A stretch of 64,000 bases of DNA, from positions 19,739,886 to 19,803,885 of the forward strand of contig CM029382.1 in the NCBI GenBank assembly GCA_017165825.1. Reading direction: 5' to 3'. The position numbers and the translations under genes were made by a program. Below the pieces are notes generated by a model that searched no databases, had not been told where the DNA came from, and saw only the letters and a program-made list of their open reading frames with translations. Source of the stretch: Hepsetus odoe. Its lineage: Eukaryota > Chordata > Actinopteri > Characiformes > Hepsetidae. Shown piece by piece: positions 12,867-26,128 of the stretch (the stretch's first letter is position 1; every line of letters begins with the position of its first letter).

Positions 12867-13519
12867 CTCAGATCTGTTTTTATTGAGCTTAAACACTGGG
12901 TACAGACAAACCATCATGGTTGTATGACCTCAAATCAGTTCCCCAATTTTCTTTTACATTAACATATCTTCTCCTAAAGTCATAATCAATGCAATGCACT
13001 AAGCATCCATTACAGTTCCTCTCACACTGGTCTCTATCGGTCTGCCACGTTCTGCCAGGTCTGTGCACACTGCACAGACTGTACTGTTACTGTATATGAG
13101 GTACGGTTTGAAAACTTATGACCAGGCAGTTGCTTTTTGATGTAATGTGCGAGAGTTTATGGAAATGTCTCACTATAATATAACACCTTTAATCTTTGCT
13201 AATTAATATTAACCTTCAACAACCATTTCAAGACCCAGATTTGAATCTTATGTAACCTCAAGTTAACATTATTACATTATATAACTTCCTGTAATCTACA
13301 TGTTTATTCTGATACAGAATCATTTTACTTTTAATTATTCTGTAATTATTTTTATTTTATTTCTTAATATGAGAATGTTAACAGAAATAATTTTGGAACA
13401 GTTCATTTGTGACTTTGGTTTATTATTTCATTGTTTTGTAAAATGCTTACTGTGTGCAAAAACTACATGCTGATCTGCACATCTGGGTTAGGCTATTGCT
13501 TAAAATAGTCTGACATTGT

Positions 13520-13767
13520 CAGTCAGTCATTTCCTGCCGCTTGTCCGAAGTGGGGTCGCGGGGGCATGCTGGAGTCCATCCCAGCTCACACAGGGCGAAG
13601 GACGAGGGACACACCCTGGACAGGTCGCCAGCCCATCGCAGGGAGAAGCGTGACGGGGACGGAACCTTGCTCAAGGGTACCTCAGGGCAACCTATTGGGA
13701 AGGGGTTTGAACCTCTGATCCGCCGGTTATACTGCCAACGCCCTAACCACTAGGCCACCGCTGCCCC
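13520..13767 (-). mobile_element. Full-length composite SINE with perfect target-site duplication
   Basis: On the minus strand: tRNA-like head (GGGGCAGCGGTGGCCTAGTG, then a B-box GAGGTTCAAACCC), a linker with GGTACCCTTGAGCAAGG, then the CTGGCGACCTGTCCAGGG-type tail also found at 379 and 53961. The 13-bp sequence AGTCTGACATTGT occurs exactly at 13507-13519 and 13768-13780, showing that head and tail moved as one unit. Confidence 0.85.
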
Positions 13768-14329
13768 AGTCTGACATTGTGGTAAAAAAAAAAAATAAAA
13801 ATATTTCAGTGCACAAACAAAAGAATAAAGAAATAATGATCTGTCACACCTGTTTCATGACTCGTATTTTAAATATTTTTTTTACTTTACATTTTTCCAG
13901 TGTTTAGATTCTACGGTGTCTGAATTGCTTTTTGGTTCTCTCAAAAGAAACAGACAAAAGTCTAGCTTTGTAATCCATCCAAATAACAAAGATACCACCA
14001 AATCAAGTCATGATATAACATTTTAATACATTTCTTGAGTCTCAAATTGTAGTGCTGTCATGAACTGAATAGGTGAACGTGCACATAAAAAAAAAAAAAA
14101 AAAAAAAAAAAGCATCAGAAGATTCTTTTGTGCCAAAATGTGCACATTTCTTGCAATCTTAGCTTTAACAGGTATTAAGACTAAAGTTGCAATACATCAT
14201 TGGGACTGATTGTAGATGAATGAAAACTGGCATTGGTGTAACAAAAGAAATTAAAACATAATCCAATACTAAGAAATAATACTACTACTGTAATACATCA
14301 CACATGGTTAGAAGGCTCTTAAGAAAGCT

Positions 14330-14545
14330 AAGATCTATTTGATTGGGATGCATTGGGATACACACTGATGCTGAAGACGGAGCTGCCATGAAAGAGGAAA
14401 AGCGGAAAACCAAAAGAGAAGGTTTATGGACGTGGTGAGAGAGGACATGCAGGTGGTCAACTTGAATAAAGATGCAGCAGAGGACTGTAAGAAACGGATG
14501 ATTCACTGTGGCGACCCTTAAACGGGGCAGCCAGTAGAAGTGTAA
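14330..14545 (+). repeat. LINE reverse-transcriptase C-terminal/3' remnant
   Basis: GGTTTATGGACGTGGTGAGAG and CAGAGGACTGTAAGAAACGG, ending with GGGGCAGCCAGTAGAAG, correspond to the C-terminal RT tail (RPK.RFMDVV.ED type) and short 3' UTR of an RTE/L1-like element. Related copies lie at 34130 (minus), 49020 and 62930. Confidence 0.55.
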
Positions 14546-16620
14546 CTCCTACAGGTTACAGGTTGTAATTTTGAATTTAATTTTAATAACAGACTGATTA
14601 GAATAATTGCAATTTCACAATTGTGAATAAATAATTGTGCACCTTCAAAAGCCATATGCAACAAACCAAACTACCACAGTGCAGATTTTCAGAACTGCAG
14701 AGGACCTTTCATGGTACAATCAGATAAAACCTGAGGTCTGGAACCCAGCCTGAGGGACAAAGTTTGTACTGTGTTTTGCAATGACCCAAATCCCTAGAAA
14801 TATCAAAGTCAGGCCAAGCTTGTATTATTTATCCTATACTTTTGTAAGGACAGTATCTTAAAGGGTAATTTTACTTTTTTTCCTTTTGTGCATATTAAAC
14901 TGTGTACAATGCAACCAGATACCCAGAATTCTTTTGGCATCAATAAAGTATGTGTCTGTCTGCCTGTCTGTCTTAATATTTAACCAAAGTCAGGCTCAGA
15001 TTAGGTTACATGGACTGAGCTGTGTGGGATTCTTTGTCACTATGACACATGTGCATATTTTCAAATTCTTTTGATATCATTGATGCTTTTTCAATGCACT
15101 TGAATTAGATACAGTGCTAAATATTATCAATATTTCTTGTGAAATTTTCAATAGTTCTATGTTTTTCATTAAATTAATTTCCAATGTAGGACTGACCTCA
15201 GGCCTAATTTTCTCATGGCCTCCTCATCCATCTTTACCAAGTGTGACAATAACCATAGGTTTTACTTTATTTGCATAACTACAAAAATTTACATTTGCTT
15301 ATGCAAAGTAGTATACTTTGAACACTGAACATTTTAAATGCAGTTAATTCATAAGGAAAGAAGCAATAATGTATATAAATAAATATCTATTTTACTTATT
15401 TGTGCAAAAAGAACAAATTAACTTTAGTTAGTTCCCCAAATGTGAATGATTATACCTGATTTTTGACTTTTAAATAATTCCCACATGATGAGCCATGATC
15501 AGGCAGAGGAAGAGAGTGATAAAATTTGGATAGAATGTGATGTAAAGAAAGTTTTTATTATACATTATTTTGAACTGATAATGGTCATTCTAATATTCCA
15601 TGCATCTCATTATTCATAGATTTGCTAAAATATATCTACCATATATACAAAATATATACCATAAAACTGAGACAATCAAAGATAAAAACATAATTCATGT
15701 GGAGGTTTTCTGACAAGCTTGAGCTAATTAACCATACATAAAATACATCCTAGTCCAAAAATACCTCATATCCTTTTCGTCCATGTTTGTTAATAGTTAT
15801 GGAAATGACAGAAACTGTCTCTAAAAAAGGGGAAAAAAAATCAAACAGCAGAGGTGGGAGAGAAACCAATGATCAGTAATATTAACAAAAAATATATACC
15901 TATAATTATAATTTATATAAAGTGTTTTTCTTTAATTAATGCATTAATATTTATGTTGTGCGCACCTGCACTGGAGAAAAGATACCTGAGCAGGATCGCC
16001 GGGCTGCCTAGTCTGCTTCCAACTGATAGAAAACAGTTCAGACAAACCAGGAGTGTGAACAAAACAAAACTTTATTTAGGAAGAAATCTAACACAAAGCA
16101 CTAACTCACACAAAGGGGAACAAACACTGAGACATCAGATGAACGAGGGACATTTAAGCACATGCAGAACCTGAACGAGGAAAACTGGGGTCCATCTGAA
16201 TATACGGGACTCTGAAATTTAACAAAGACTGTTAGCACGGAGGCTAATGCTAACCGCTAACAATGAACGTCTAGAAGGGTTGAACGCAAACAAGGTCATC
16301 ATCAACACTGTGGTTCATATGAAAGCAGACAAACAGCAGACTTATCTGAGCATGAACTTCAGGCTGCATCACATGGGAAACCAAAACGCCAACGCACCCG
16401 CTACACATTGCCATGTTCTATTTATTCCCCCTTGCTGCCGAGGATCCACCAATGGTTCCACTTTGGTGATAATTACAGCAAGTGGGTCTTCAGGTGCATT
16501 GGTTCACAACAATTTAGTAGTCGTGTCCCACTGCTAGAACAATAGAATTTCTTGTTTCTGTGTTAAACAGGATTGTGTTGAGAATTGTGTTTGATTTTCT
16601 GGCACAGCCAGCTTGTGTAA
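14546..16620. other. Gene-free stretch
   Basis: AT-rich with no exon signal. About 15960-16210 is denser in GC and resembles dispersed repeat sequence on the minus strand (polyadenylation-like CTTTATT at 16068), but I cannot name it. Confidence 0.4.
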
Positions 16621-16639
16621 GTAGTTGGTTACAGCAAGG

Positions 16640-17190
16640 TTTTATCACTTATCGGTTATTTTTTTCCCAATAATGTTTTACCACCAGGCTTTTAAGAGAG
16701 ATGGTGTAGAAGCTCATGACAATATTAGTGCCTTTTGCTTTAAGCATTTTTCTTCACCTCCAAATAAATTGTGCAACTTCGGCCTTTACTGTATCTGAAA
16801 GGTGTTGAAACATTGGTGCAAGCTTTTTTAACCCTTCCACTGCAACTTCCTTTTATTTCTTCATAAAGGATAGATGGAGTCTGGTGTCTTTCATCATTAG
16901 TGCTGAAATAAACTCTTCTACTGGGTTAAGGAAGGGTGAATATGGTAAGACAAAAAGTTAAACATACTTGGATGGGCATCAAGCCAGCACTTATTTGTTT
17001 AAAGAGAAATCTGACATTATACTTTACTGCAACAAAATTGGCCAGACCTGGTATAGCCACTCCTCTTTCAAAGCCACTCCTCTTTCTATCCAAGAACTGT
17101 ACCTCTGTCACACTCTTAAAGTAAAACCCATCTTGGGCCCATCTTGAGTTTCCCATCCCCCAAAATATTTTTTTAGACAAATTCATTTAA
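16640..17190 (-). pseudogene. Transposase-like remnant
   Basis: On the minus strand a broken frame includes YSPFLNPVEEFISA, like the DDE transposase segment YSP.LNPIE.. of Tc1/IS630-type enzymes, with stops and shifts on either side. Identification rests on this one motif. Confidence 0.3.
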
Positions 17191-17199
17191 TTTTTTAAT

Positions 17200-18470
17200 G
17201 TTTTTTTTTTTTAATAGTTGTCCTAAATGATGGACCAAAAGAATAAAAACCAGTAGTTCACATGTAAACCAACACCGTGGTCTTGATGAGTTTTTTGGAA
17301 CAGACAGAAGCTTTACCCCAAGTCTGAAAATTTGAGGACACACAAAAAGCAGGAAATGATGACTCCTAGCTACTGTTTCCTCTCCACAAAGTACAGTCTT
17401 CTTGAAAATGCTCAAGGTCGGCATGGGAAAAAGGGGAACAGCCTTCATATTCTACTTTTCTAGCTAGCCAGGAACATTATTAAATTATCAAAAATTATTA
17501 TCAAGTGTGATACCTGGTGACAGTGGTTGAATGAATGAAAATAAAGGACTTTTGAGAAAGTGAAGCAGAAGTTCCTGTTTCAAGGCAAAGGAACAAGTGG
17601 CATCAGACACAAGTGTCTGAGCAGCAGAATGCACCTGGTGTTGACAGTGTTAGTTGCACAGGCAGCAATGTTGCAGAAGTGATAAAAATTCTATCAATCT
17701 AAAAACTGATGTGAAGAAATAAACTGTTGCCCAAAATTCAATCTCAATATTTGACACAACCTCAAAGCTGGGGAACCCTTCTTATGTGGTATGTTTAAGG
17801 AATAGGAGCAAGACTTGATTTGGCTGATGGGACTGGCACAGATCCACCAGGTAAAAGGAGGCCAAACAGTTTTAATTTTAATACACCAGGCTCCAGGACA
17901 AGGTGAATAACTAATAACTGATAACATTGCTATTTTGATCAATATGACTAAATCAACCATTGGCATCAACACAATGTTATATTATAATATTATATTTTAA
18001 TGTAATATTTCCATATTTCATTAGTTCTAGCATACTGTTCATACAAAAAATGAAATAATTTTACCACTATAAGATAGACAGAATTCTCATATAGGTCTCT
18101 GTGACGTGATTAAAAGTAAATCTAAATGCACCCTAAAGACAGAAAAGAGCCAATATTGTATTATTCAGGCAAGTAATTCACAACTTTAACAATGCAAATG
18201 ACAAGGAAGTGGTGTCATTTATGGAAGTCTTGTGTAAACCCTGAAAACGCTTGCTGAAGGCTTAGGGTTGAGTAAGTGATGTATTAACAAAACAACAGTC
18301 AAAAAGATTAAATGCAATGAAATAACAAGAAACACTTTTTTTTCTTTTGAAAAACAAAACACATTTAGCTATCCTTGCTATGGAGAAGGTTAACACAGCT
18401 TTTAACAATGTTTTTTCTTTAATAAAAGGTAAAAACAAAAACAAATATGAATCCTATTTCATTTTTCCGC
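17200..18470. other. Gene-free AT-rich stretch
   Basis: No coding exon, RNA gene or named repeat seen. Confidence 0.4.
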
Positions 18471-18475
18471 AAATT

Positions 18476-18597
18476 GATTTGGCAAGAGTTATACACCGGA
18501 TGCCCTTCCTGATGTAACCCTCCCCATTTATCGGGGCTTGGGACCGGCACAAAGAAATACACTGGCTTGTGCATCCCTAGTGGCTGGGTTAAAAGCA
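18476..18597 (+). repeat. Dispersed fish retroposon fragment
   Basis: Contains ACACCGGATGCCCTTCCTGA, CATTTATCGGGGCTTGGGAC and CTTGTGCATCCCTAGTGGCT, a motif string very common in teleost LINE-derived repeats. Confidence 0.55.
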
Positions 18598-18728
18598 AAA
18601 AACTAATTGAATATCCAAAAAATTATAGTTAACTAAATGCAAAGTGATATCAGACAAGCTAGAAAACTGTTTTGAATTTTGTGTTATGTGGGACAGCATA
18701 TATATAGCATATATATAGCATATATATA

Positions 18729-18967
18729 GGCAGTGGTGGCCTAGTGGTGAGGGAGTTGCCCCCGCACGTAAGATTGTGGGTTCGATGCCCTCACCAGTAA
18801 GTTGACCTGAGGTACCCTTGAACAAGTGTCCCTGCTCCCCGGGCGCTTTCAATAGCTGCCCACTGCTGCACACTGTTTGCATGGGTTAATTGCAGAGGTC
18901 CAATTTCGTTGTGGTTCACTGTGTGCTGTGCTGTGACTTCGCAGTGACAAGGGTTGTCACTTTCACT
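18729..18967 (+). mobile_element. Family A SINE with TTAAATGCAGAG-type tail
   Basis: tRNA head GGCAGTGGTGGCCTAGTGG, B-box GGGTTCGATGCCC, body CCCGGGCGCTTTCAATAGC, tail GAGGTCCAATTTCGTTGTGG and GTTGTCACTTTCACT. Flanked by TATATAG/TATATAT runs, so the target duplication cannot be delimited. Confidence 0.75.
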
Positions 18968-19149
18968 ATATATATGCATGTTTTTATGAATGTAGTATTG
19001 TAAGGAGAGAAGAAGCTACTATGTGTGTGTGTGTGTGTATAGTACTGTGCAAAAGTTTTTTTAAAAAGCCTTTACTTATTCCTGTACCCCTGTTGAATAA
19101 ATTGACTCACTCTCACTCATTTCCATAGCCGATTGACCTAATTAGGGTC

Positions 19150-19195
19150 GTGGGAGTGGTAGATAAGAGCGTCTGCTAAATGCCATAAATGTAAA
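19150..19195 (+). repeat. Family B SINE tail fragment
   Basis: GATAAGAGCGTCTGCTAAAT, then AAATGTAAATGT, without a head. Confidence 0.55.
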
Positions 19196-19509
19196 TGTCT
19201 TTGGATGGTGGGAGGAAACCAGAGCTAAGATTGTGGGTTCAAACCACTTACCCTAGGAGTAAAACCAACCTTATGCTAATTAAGTAGTTTGTTCATATTC
19301 TCAGCCTTTGAACAATGTACTATGACCATTCCTAAAAATATATCTGAACTGTCACTTTTCTGATAAATAATAAAATAACTGAATCTGTGAGAAAGTGCTG
19401 ATTCATGAATATATTTCTAGAAGAGCCCTGTAAAGATCTGAAAGGGAGGATTTTATCGGAAAGTGATTTCCTCCCTATGACTCCATCCATTAAAGGTGGG
19501 GCATTACAG

Positions 19510-19515
19510 TATAAG
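19510..19515 (+). promoter_or_regulatory. TATA-like element of CLCA copy 1
   Basis: TATAAG lies 43 bp upstream of the ATG, giving a very short 5' UTR, as in the paralogue. Position is the only evidence. Confidence 0.35.
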
Positions 19516-19552
19516 AGTTTTGCTCTGAGCTTCTTGTTTCAGAATTGCAGCC

Positions 19553-22500
19553 ATGGCCCAAATGTTCACTGTAGGGCTGCTACTCCTCAGTGCACTGGGA
19601 CCTGTCACTGGAATCAAACTGGATGGAAATGGATACACTGATATTCTTATAGCCATCAACCCAGCAGTACCAGAAAATGAAGAGCTCATAAATCAACTCA
19701 AGGTATTTATATTGTAATAGACATTGCAAATATGTAGCAATGGTAATAATTTACATGTTTAGGTATCTTTATAATGTTATTCTTATTAGTTTAATTATAA
19801 TAGTACTATAAGTATTATTATTATTACAGGTCAGACAACGAAAACACAGAGAATGTTCATCAAGGGCAAATGATTCAAGCTGAACTCAATTCAGAGCTAA
19901 CAGTTCCCTTATATAGATACATGAATTATGAAAAACCTGATTCTCTTTCTCATAATGAAATGTTTGTTTGCATATAAAAATCTAAAAGTGATAGAATACA
20001 CAAAAATCACATCAAGGAGAAATTCTGTAACTCCTGGATGCTGTAAAGCTGCTTTGTCACAACAGCATGTGTAAAAAATGGTATTTAAATAAAACTCACT
20101 TGATTTGGCATGGTTAGGTAGCCAACAAGTTTTCAAGTTTCATCAAGTTCCAGTCAAGCATCTTATATGGCTCCTGATGTAAATATAGGAGAATGCTAAA
20201 TCTAGTCCAGTCCAATAAATGAGCATTGTGGACAGCCGGGAATCACTTATCTGGGCAAGAAAATGCACTGTGGGAAGAAGTGCACTCCTTCATGGCAACT
20301 GTAAAGAGCAATGGCATTGGCATTTCCCAGGTCTCAATCTGTGGGATGTGCTGGTCAAACATGTCCTGTGCTGGTCAAACAAGCATTGAATCATAACACA
20401 CAACTTACAGGTCATAATGGATGTGCTGCTAATATCTTGGTGCCAGATACCACAGCACACCTTCAGAGGTTTTCTGGAGTCAAAGACTTACAAACTTTGT
20501 CAGAGTTGTCTTGGTGGCATAAGGGGGACATAAACCATAATGTGTTCAGATGTTCAGTTATATATAATAATGGGCTTGATCTTCTGAAACTGATAAGTGC
20601 GTACATGCTTAGATATCTTACCTTCTTGGAGCAGAAGGTCATGATTAAAGTGTGTCACAAGTTGTGGAAATCTATTTTATTTACAGTGTGTGGCAAGGAC
20701 TTGCGCATCATATAAAGGAAGTAGCTGCAAATCTGATTAGTAATGCAGTGATGGGTTAATACACTTTTGCAACTTCTTCAATCTTGACACCTTTCAGAAA
20801 TAAGCATTCAGTATGTTCATATATTGAGACTGCCTGATTTCCTTTTACCCTTTGAAACAACTAAATAGTGTCTCCACACATTTGTGGCCTAGTATATTAG
20901 GTCATATACAGTTAGGTTCATAGATATTTGGACACTGACATGTTTTGTTTTTGTACCTGTTTACTGAAACATATTCCAATTATAGTTATATAATGGACAT
21001 GGACATGATGTATAGCTTTCATTTGAGGGGATCCATATTCAAATTGGATGAAGGGCTTAGGAGTTCCAGCTCCTTAACATGTGCCACCCTCTTTATAAAG
21101 GGACCAAAAGTAATTGGGCAATTGACTCAAAGGCTATTTCATGGGTAGGTGTGGGCAATTCCTTCATTATGTCATTATCAATTAAGCAGATAAAAGGCCT
21201 GGAGTTGATTTGAGGTGTAATGCTTGCATGTGGAAGATTTTGCTGTGAACAGACAACATGCAGTCAAAGGAGCTCTCCATGCAGGTGAAACAAGCCATTC
21301 TTTTTTTTGCGAAAACAAAAAAACACATCCGAGAAATTGCTACATTATTAGGAGTGGCAAAATCAAAAGTTTGGTAAATCCTGAGAAAGAAAGAAAGCAC
21401 TGGTGAACTCAGCAATGCAAAAAGACCTGGGTGTCCACTGTAGACATCAGCGGTGGATGATCGCAGAATCATTTCCATGGTGAAGAGAAACCCCTTCACA
21501 ACAGCCAACCAAGTGAACAACACTCTCCAGGAGTGATGACATACTGTCTGCACAAATCCAGCTAAATGCAGTCAAATTAATTGGGTGGCATTTCATAATA
21601 CAGATTAACAATGACACAAAACATACAGCTAAAGCAGCCCAGGAGTTTATTAAAGCAAAGAAGTGGAACATTCTTGAATGGCCAAGTCAGTCACCTGATC
21701 TGAACCCAGTTGAGCAGCATTTCATTTGATGAAGACTAAACTTTCGGACAGAAATGCCCACAAACAAACAGCAACTGAAAGCAGTAAAGGCCTGGCAGAG
21801 CATTAAAATGGAGGAAACCCAGCATCTGGTGATGTCCATGAGTTCAAAACTTCAGGCTGTCATTGCCAACAAATGGTTTTCAATCAAGTATTAAAGGTGA
21901 ACATTTTATTTTCAGTTATTTAATTTGTCCAATTCCTTTTGAGCCCCTGAAATGAAGGGATTGTGTTTAAAAAATGCTTCAGTTCCTCATATTTTTATGT
22001 AGCTTTATGTAGCTAACTGTAGCTTTACTTTAAACAAGAATAACCTACCATTATATGAAAACACAAACACAATCCAAGATATTTTGCATCTTATTTTGTC
22101 TCCTCTCCTTTGTTCCTTTCACCCTTTATTTGTTAACAGACCATGAAATGCTAGATGATGTGATGCGACATGGAACGAAACACCTGGTTTGCCACATACC
22201 TTTTAAATTTTTTAATCACCAATAAAGTTGTATGAGACACTCAAACCACCCTCAATCAAGCCTCCCAAATGAGGCAGCCATCAAAGCATTGGTCCTATCA
22301 ATGGAAGATTGTGAGCCTGACCCTTGGTGGTTCCACAGCCCTCCATGCATGGAGGAGTGCATAATGGCCCTGCTCTCCCTGGGTGGACACCTGACAGCCA
22401 CAAAACCAGCCTATGAAGTCATGCTAGTTTTTTTTTTTGCAGTAATACATATGATTTCATTTTTTTGTATTTAGAAAATGATTACTGGTGGATCAGAATA

Positions 22501-25500
22501 TCTGCATCAAGCCTTAGACAACATGGTGTTCATCAAAGAGGTGAAAATTCTAGTACCACCCAAATGGAATGGAACATATGAGAGGGCCAGGAGAGAGACC
22601 TACAATAAGGTACATTAATTAAAGTTCAAGGTTTCCTTGCATCTCACTATGGTTATTTCAGCCAAAGGAGGTAGGACTAGCTATTAGAGGGTAGGGTGTA
22701 CTAACTTTTTCCTCAGTTAGAATGCACACTTTTGTTAATATCTTTAGTTTAATGAATAAATCAAGTTTAATTTTTGTTGTTTATCTGCAATGAAATCACT
22801 TTCTTTCATTAGATAAAAATAAACAAGATTAGACATCGATATGTGAACATTTCTTAATAAAGAACTGAATATTTAATGGGGGGGGCAAGAATAAGACCAT
22901 TAGATGGGTCAGTCTTTAGGATTTCCAAAATAAACTGTCTGAAACTGGAAAGGAACTGCCCAAGACCCAAAGCACACTAGTTCCAATGTATAACATGGTG
23001 GTGGGGGTGTTGTGGCTTGGGCATGTATGTAATAATATTCTTTTAATATGCAATTACAGGCCAGAATAATCATTGATAACCCACACCCAGCATTTGGGGA
23101 TCAACCATACACTAAACAGATGAAAGGATGTGGAGAAGAAAGCGAATATATTCACTTCACCCCAAACTTCCTTTTGAATGATGATATTGTTAGTGCATAT
23201 GGACCTAGAGGTGAGAACTAATCAGTGCTTATGGTAATTTTTTAAGGGAGAAAAAACCTGCCTAGCACAATATGACAGAAGTGCAGTCTCAGACCCCTAA
23301 CCTTTTCTGTCCTTCAATACATTGTATTTTTCAGGAAGGGTTTTTGTGCATGAATGGGCCCACCTCAGATGGGGGGTGTTTGATGAATATAATGAGAAAA
23401 GGCCATTTCACTCATTTAAAAATGAGATTCAACCTACAAGGTCAAATCAGCTTCTCAAGTTATGAATTCTCTCTACCTAATAATAATATCAAACATTTAT
23501 TGACTCAAGTATCTTAAACTCTATAAAGGTCTTCTTGTGTTTTTGTTCACCTCAGATGTAGCAGGGAGATAACTGGCCAATGGTATGAAGTGTTCAATGG
23601 AAATATTCTGGCTTGTCGCAATGATTGGAAAACAGGTTTACCCACCAAGGAATGTCAGTTCTTTCCTGACAAAGAGCAAGAAACAAGTGCCTCAATAATG
23701 TACATGCAAAGCTTGGACTCTGTAAGTGAAAAACATAAAAAGAGTTATTCTACCTCTCACTTTAATTTCTAAGTTAAGACCTATACATCTACTACTAAGT
23801 AAATCAAATCATAGGCATATTAGCATGGGCATATTTTTGAATTATTTGCAAAATCTTCGATTGATTATTCCCTGCCATGACAATCATTCTTGGTGTAGGT
23901 GAGGGCCTTTTGTCATGAAGAGGAACACAATGCTGAAGCCCCAAACATGCAGAATGAGAAATGTGACCATAAAGCTACACGTACAGTGATTTTTCAAGAT
24001 TCTGTAGACAAGGCTGCCCTTCAGACTTTAACACCTCTACAGTCCCCTCCACCACCCCCAACATTCAGGGTGATCCAGAGGCAACATCGGGTTGTCTGCC
24101 TCATCCTAGATGTGTCTGGAAGCATGCAAGTATGTTAAAATGCATAAAACAACAAAAGAGGAGCAGGTTTAAATAGATCTATGTATTTTATAGTAGATAC
24201 TAATTAATAACCTTGGCATCATTTCTGTTATACAGTTAAAAACTAGCCTTGAGTGGGACCTTTACATAAGAAAAGGCAAATTTTTAAACACTTGTTCTAG
24301 TTTGCACTGTGGTTTAGAGCAGGACAGTTCAGAAGTATGCAATGGCATAATATTTTTGTGCGTCCTATTAATTTGTGCAAAGATTAGCATTGAATTTCAC
24401 TTACCACACTGGGTTTGACACAATGGCTAAGAGTTGCCAGAAGCTGGAAAAATCTTTAAATCTAAAAAAAAATTACATTACACATTAGCTGTCTGTTGCA
24501 TTTTGTAATTTCATGATGAATGGACCAATAGAAATCTCAAAAATCAATAGAAGGCACAATTCATTTGACTTGGGAAACATTTTAATTGTATCTTTCAATT
24601 AAAAGTTGGTAATGTTGGTGTGACTAAATTGTTAGTATGTTTAAAGTTTTAATATGTAACTACATAATAATAATGGTTATTGAGACAAAGTGAGAATAAT
24701 ATGTTTTTTAATGTGTTTAAAGTTACAAACGTGGATATACAAGGTTTTTGTTTCATATAAAGTACCAAGGAAAGAAAATATATACAATCTGTTAATTGGA
24801 GAGCAAATGGCAGAGTGTGAAAAGTGATTTATCATCTCACTTTAAAGGGTGAGAGAATACTTCGACTACAACAAGCTGCTACAATGTTCCTGAGTGAAAT
24901 TGTGGAGGAAGGAGCAAAAGTGGGCATTGTCAAGTTTAGCAGTGATGCAGGAATTGTGAGCCCATTGACTACTGTAGCGGGTAAACCCTCAAGAGACCGT
25001 TTAATTAACAAGCTCCCAACAACAGCAGCAGGATCAACAAATATGTGTAAAGGACTTACACTAGGCTTTGAGGTATGAATATGTCTAGATTACATGTGTA
25101 TATTACATACATTCAGCTGAGCCTAGAAACACTCTTGTTCATTTCAGGTTCTTCGAACAGATGACCAAAGTGCAGCAGGAGATGATGTGATTTTCCTGAC
25201 AGACGGTGAAGCTACAGATAATGTTCAAGACTGTTTACAGTCAGCCGTGGACAGCGGTGCCATTATTAACACTATAGCTCTTGGTCCAAGTGCCTCAAAT
25301 GTACTAATAATTATGGCAAATCAAACAGGTGAGATGTAGACTAAAAATGTGAAGTCTCAATGTCAACAGTGCACCACTTTTCAATAAAATAAAATTAGTC
25401 ATCCATTAGAAATACACTCAAGTATAATCTGTTGTATTTATGCATTGGGCTGGATGGCATTAACTTTCATTTTGGTACCGGATCTAATTTTATTTTTATT

Positions 25501-26093
25501 CTGTTAGGTGGAAAGTTCATTGTAGCGGATCATAATTTGCTTTCTAACCAGCTTGTGGATGCCTTTTCTTCATTCACAATGTCAGCAGGAGATTTTACCA
25601 AACAGACAGTTCAGGTGAGCTGCATGCAAGAAAGGGTTTTGCACATTGTTGTAAACAGGCACATGATTTATTTCTTATTCCTTTCTCTTCACAGCTTGTG
25701 AGCACTGGAATAACTACTACTGACTGGTTCAACGGAACAGTGCCCATTGACCGCACTGTAGGAAATGGCACCACCTTTACAATAATCTATGAAAGATCCA
25801 CACCCTCCGTGTTCATACAGGCACCGAGTGGTGCAGTGTATAATCAGGCACAGGTCACTGACTCTGCAGCAGCAAAGACAGTCACTTTAAATATTCCTGG
25901 AACTGCAGAGGTATGGCAGCATTTCAGTGTCTTTCGTGAGTGTTTTGGCTTTAAAATTGTATCATATGACAATAAATAATACACAGTACTCCAATACACA
26001 GTAAAAAAAAAAAATAAAAAAAAATAAACACAGCAAGAAGCAAAGATAAGTGATGTCTTGAGAAGAACACAGGTTAGGTTCAGCAGATATAGG

Positions 26094-26128
<35 letters not shown>

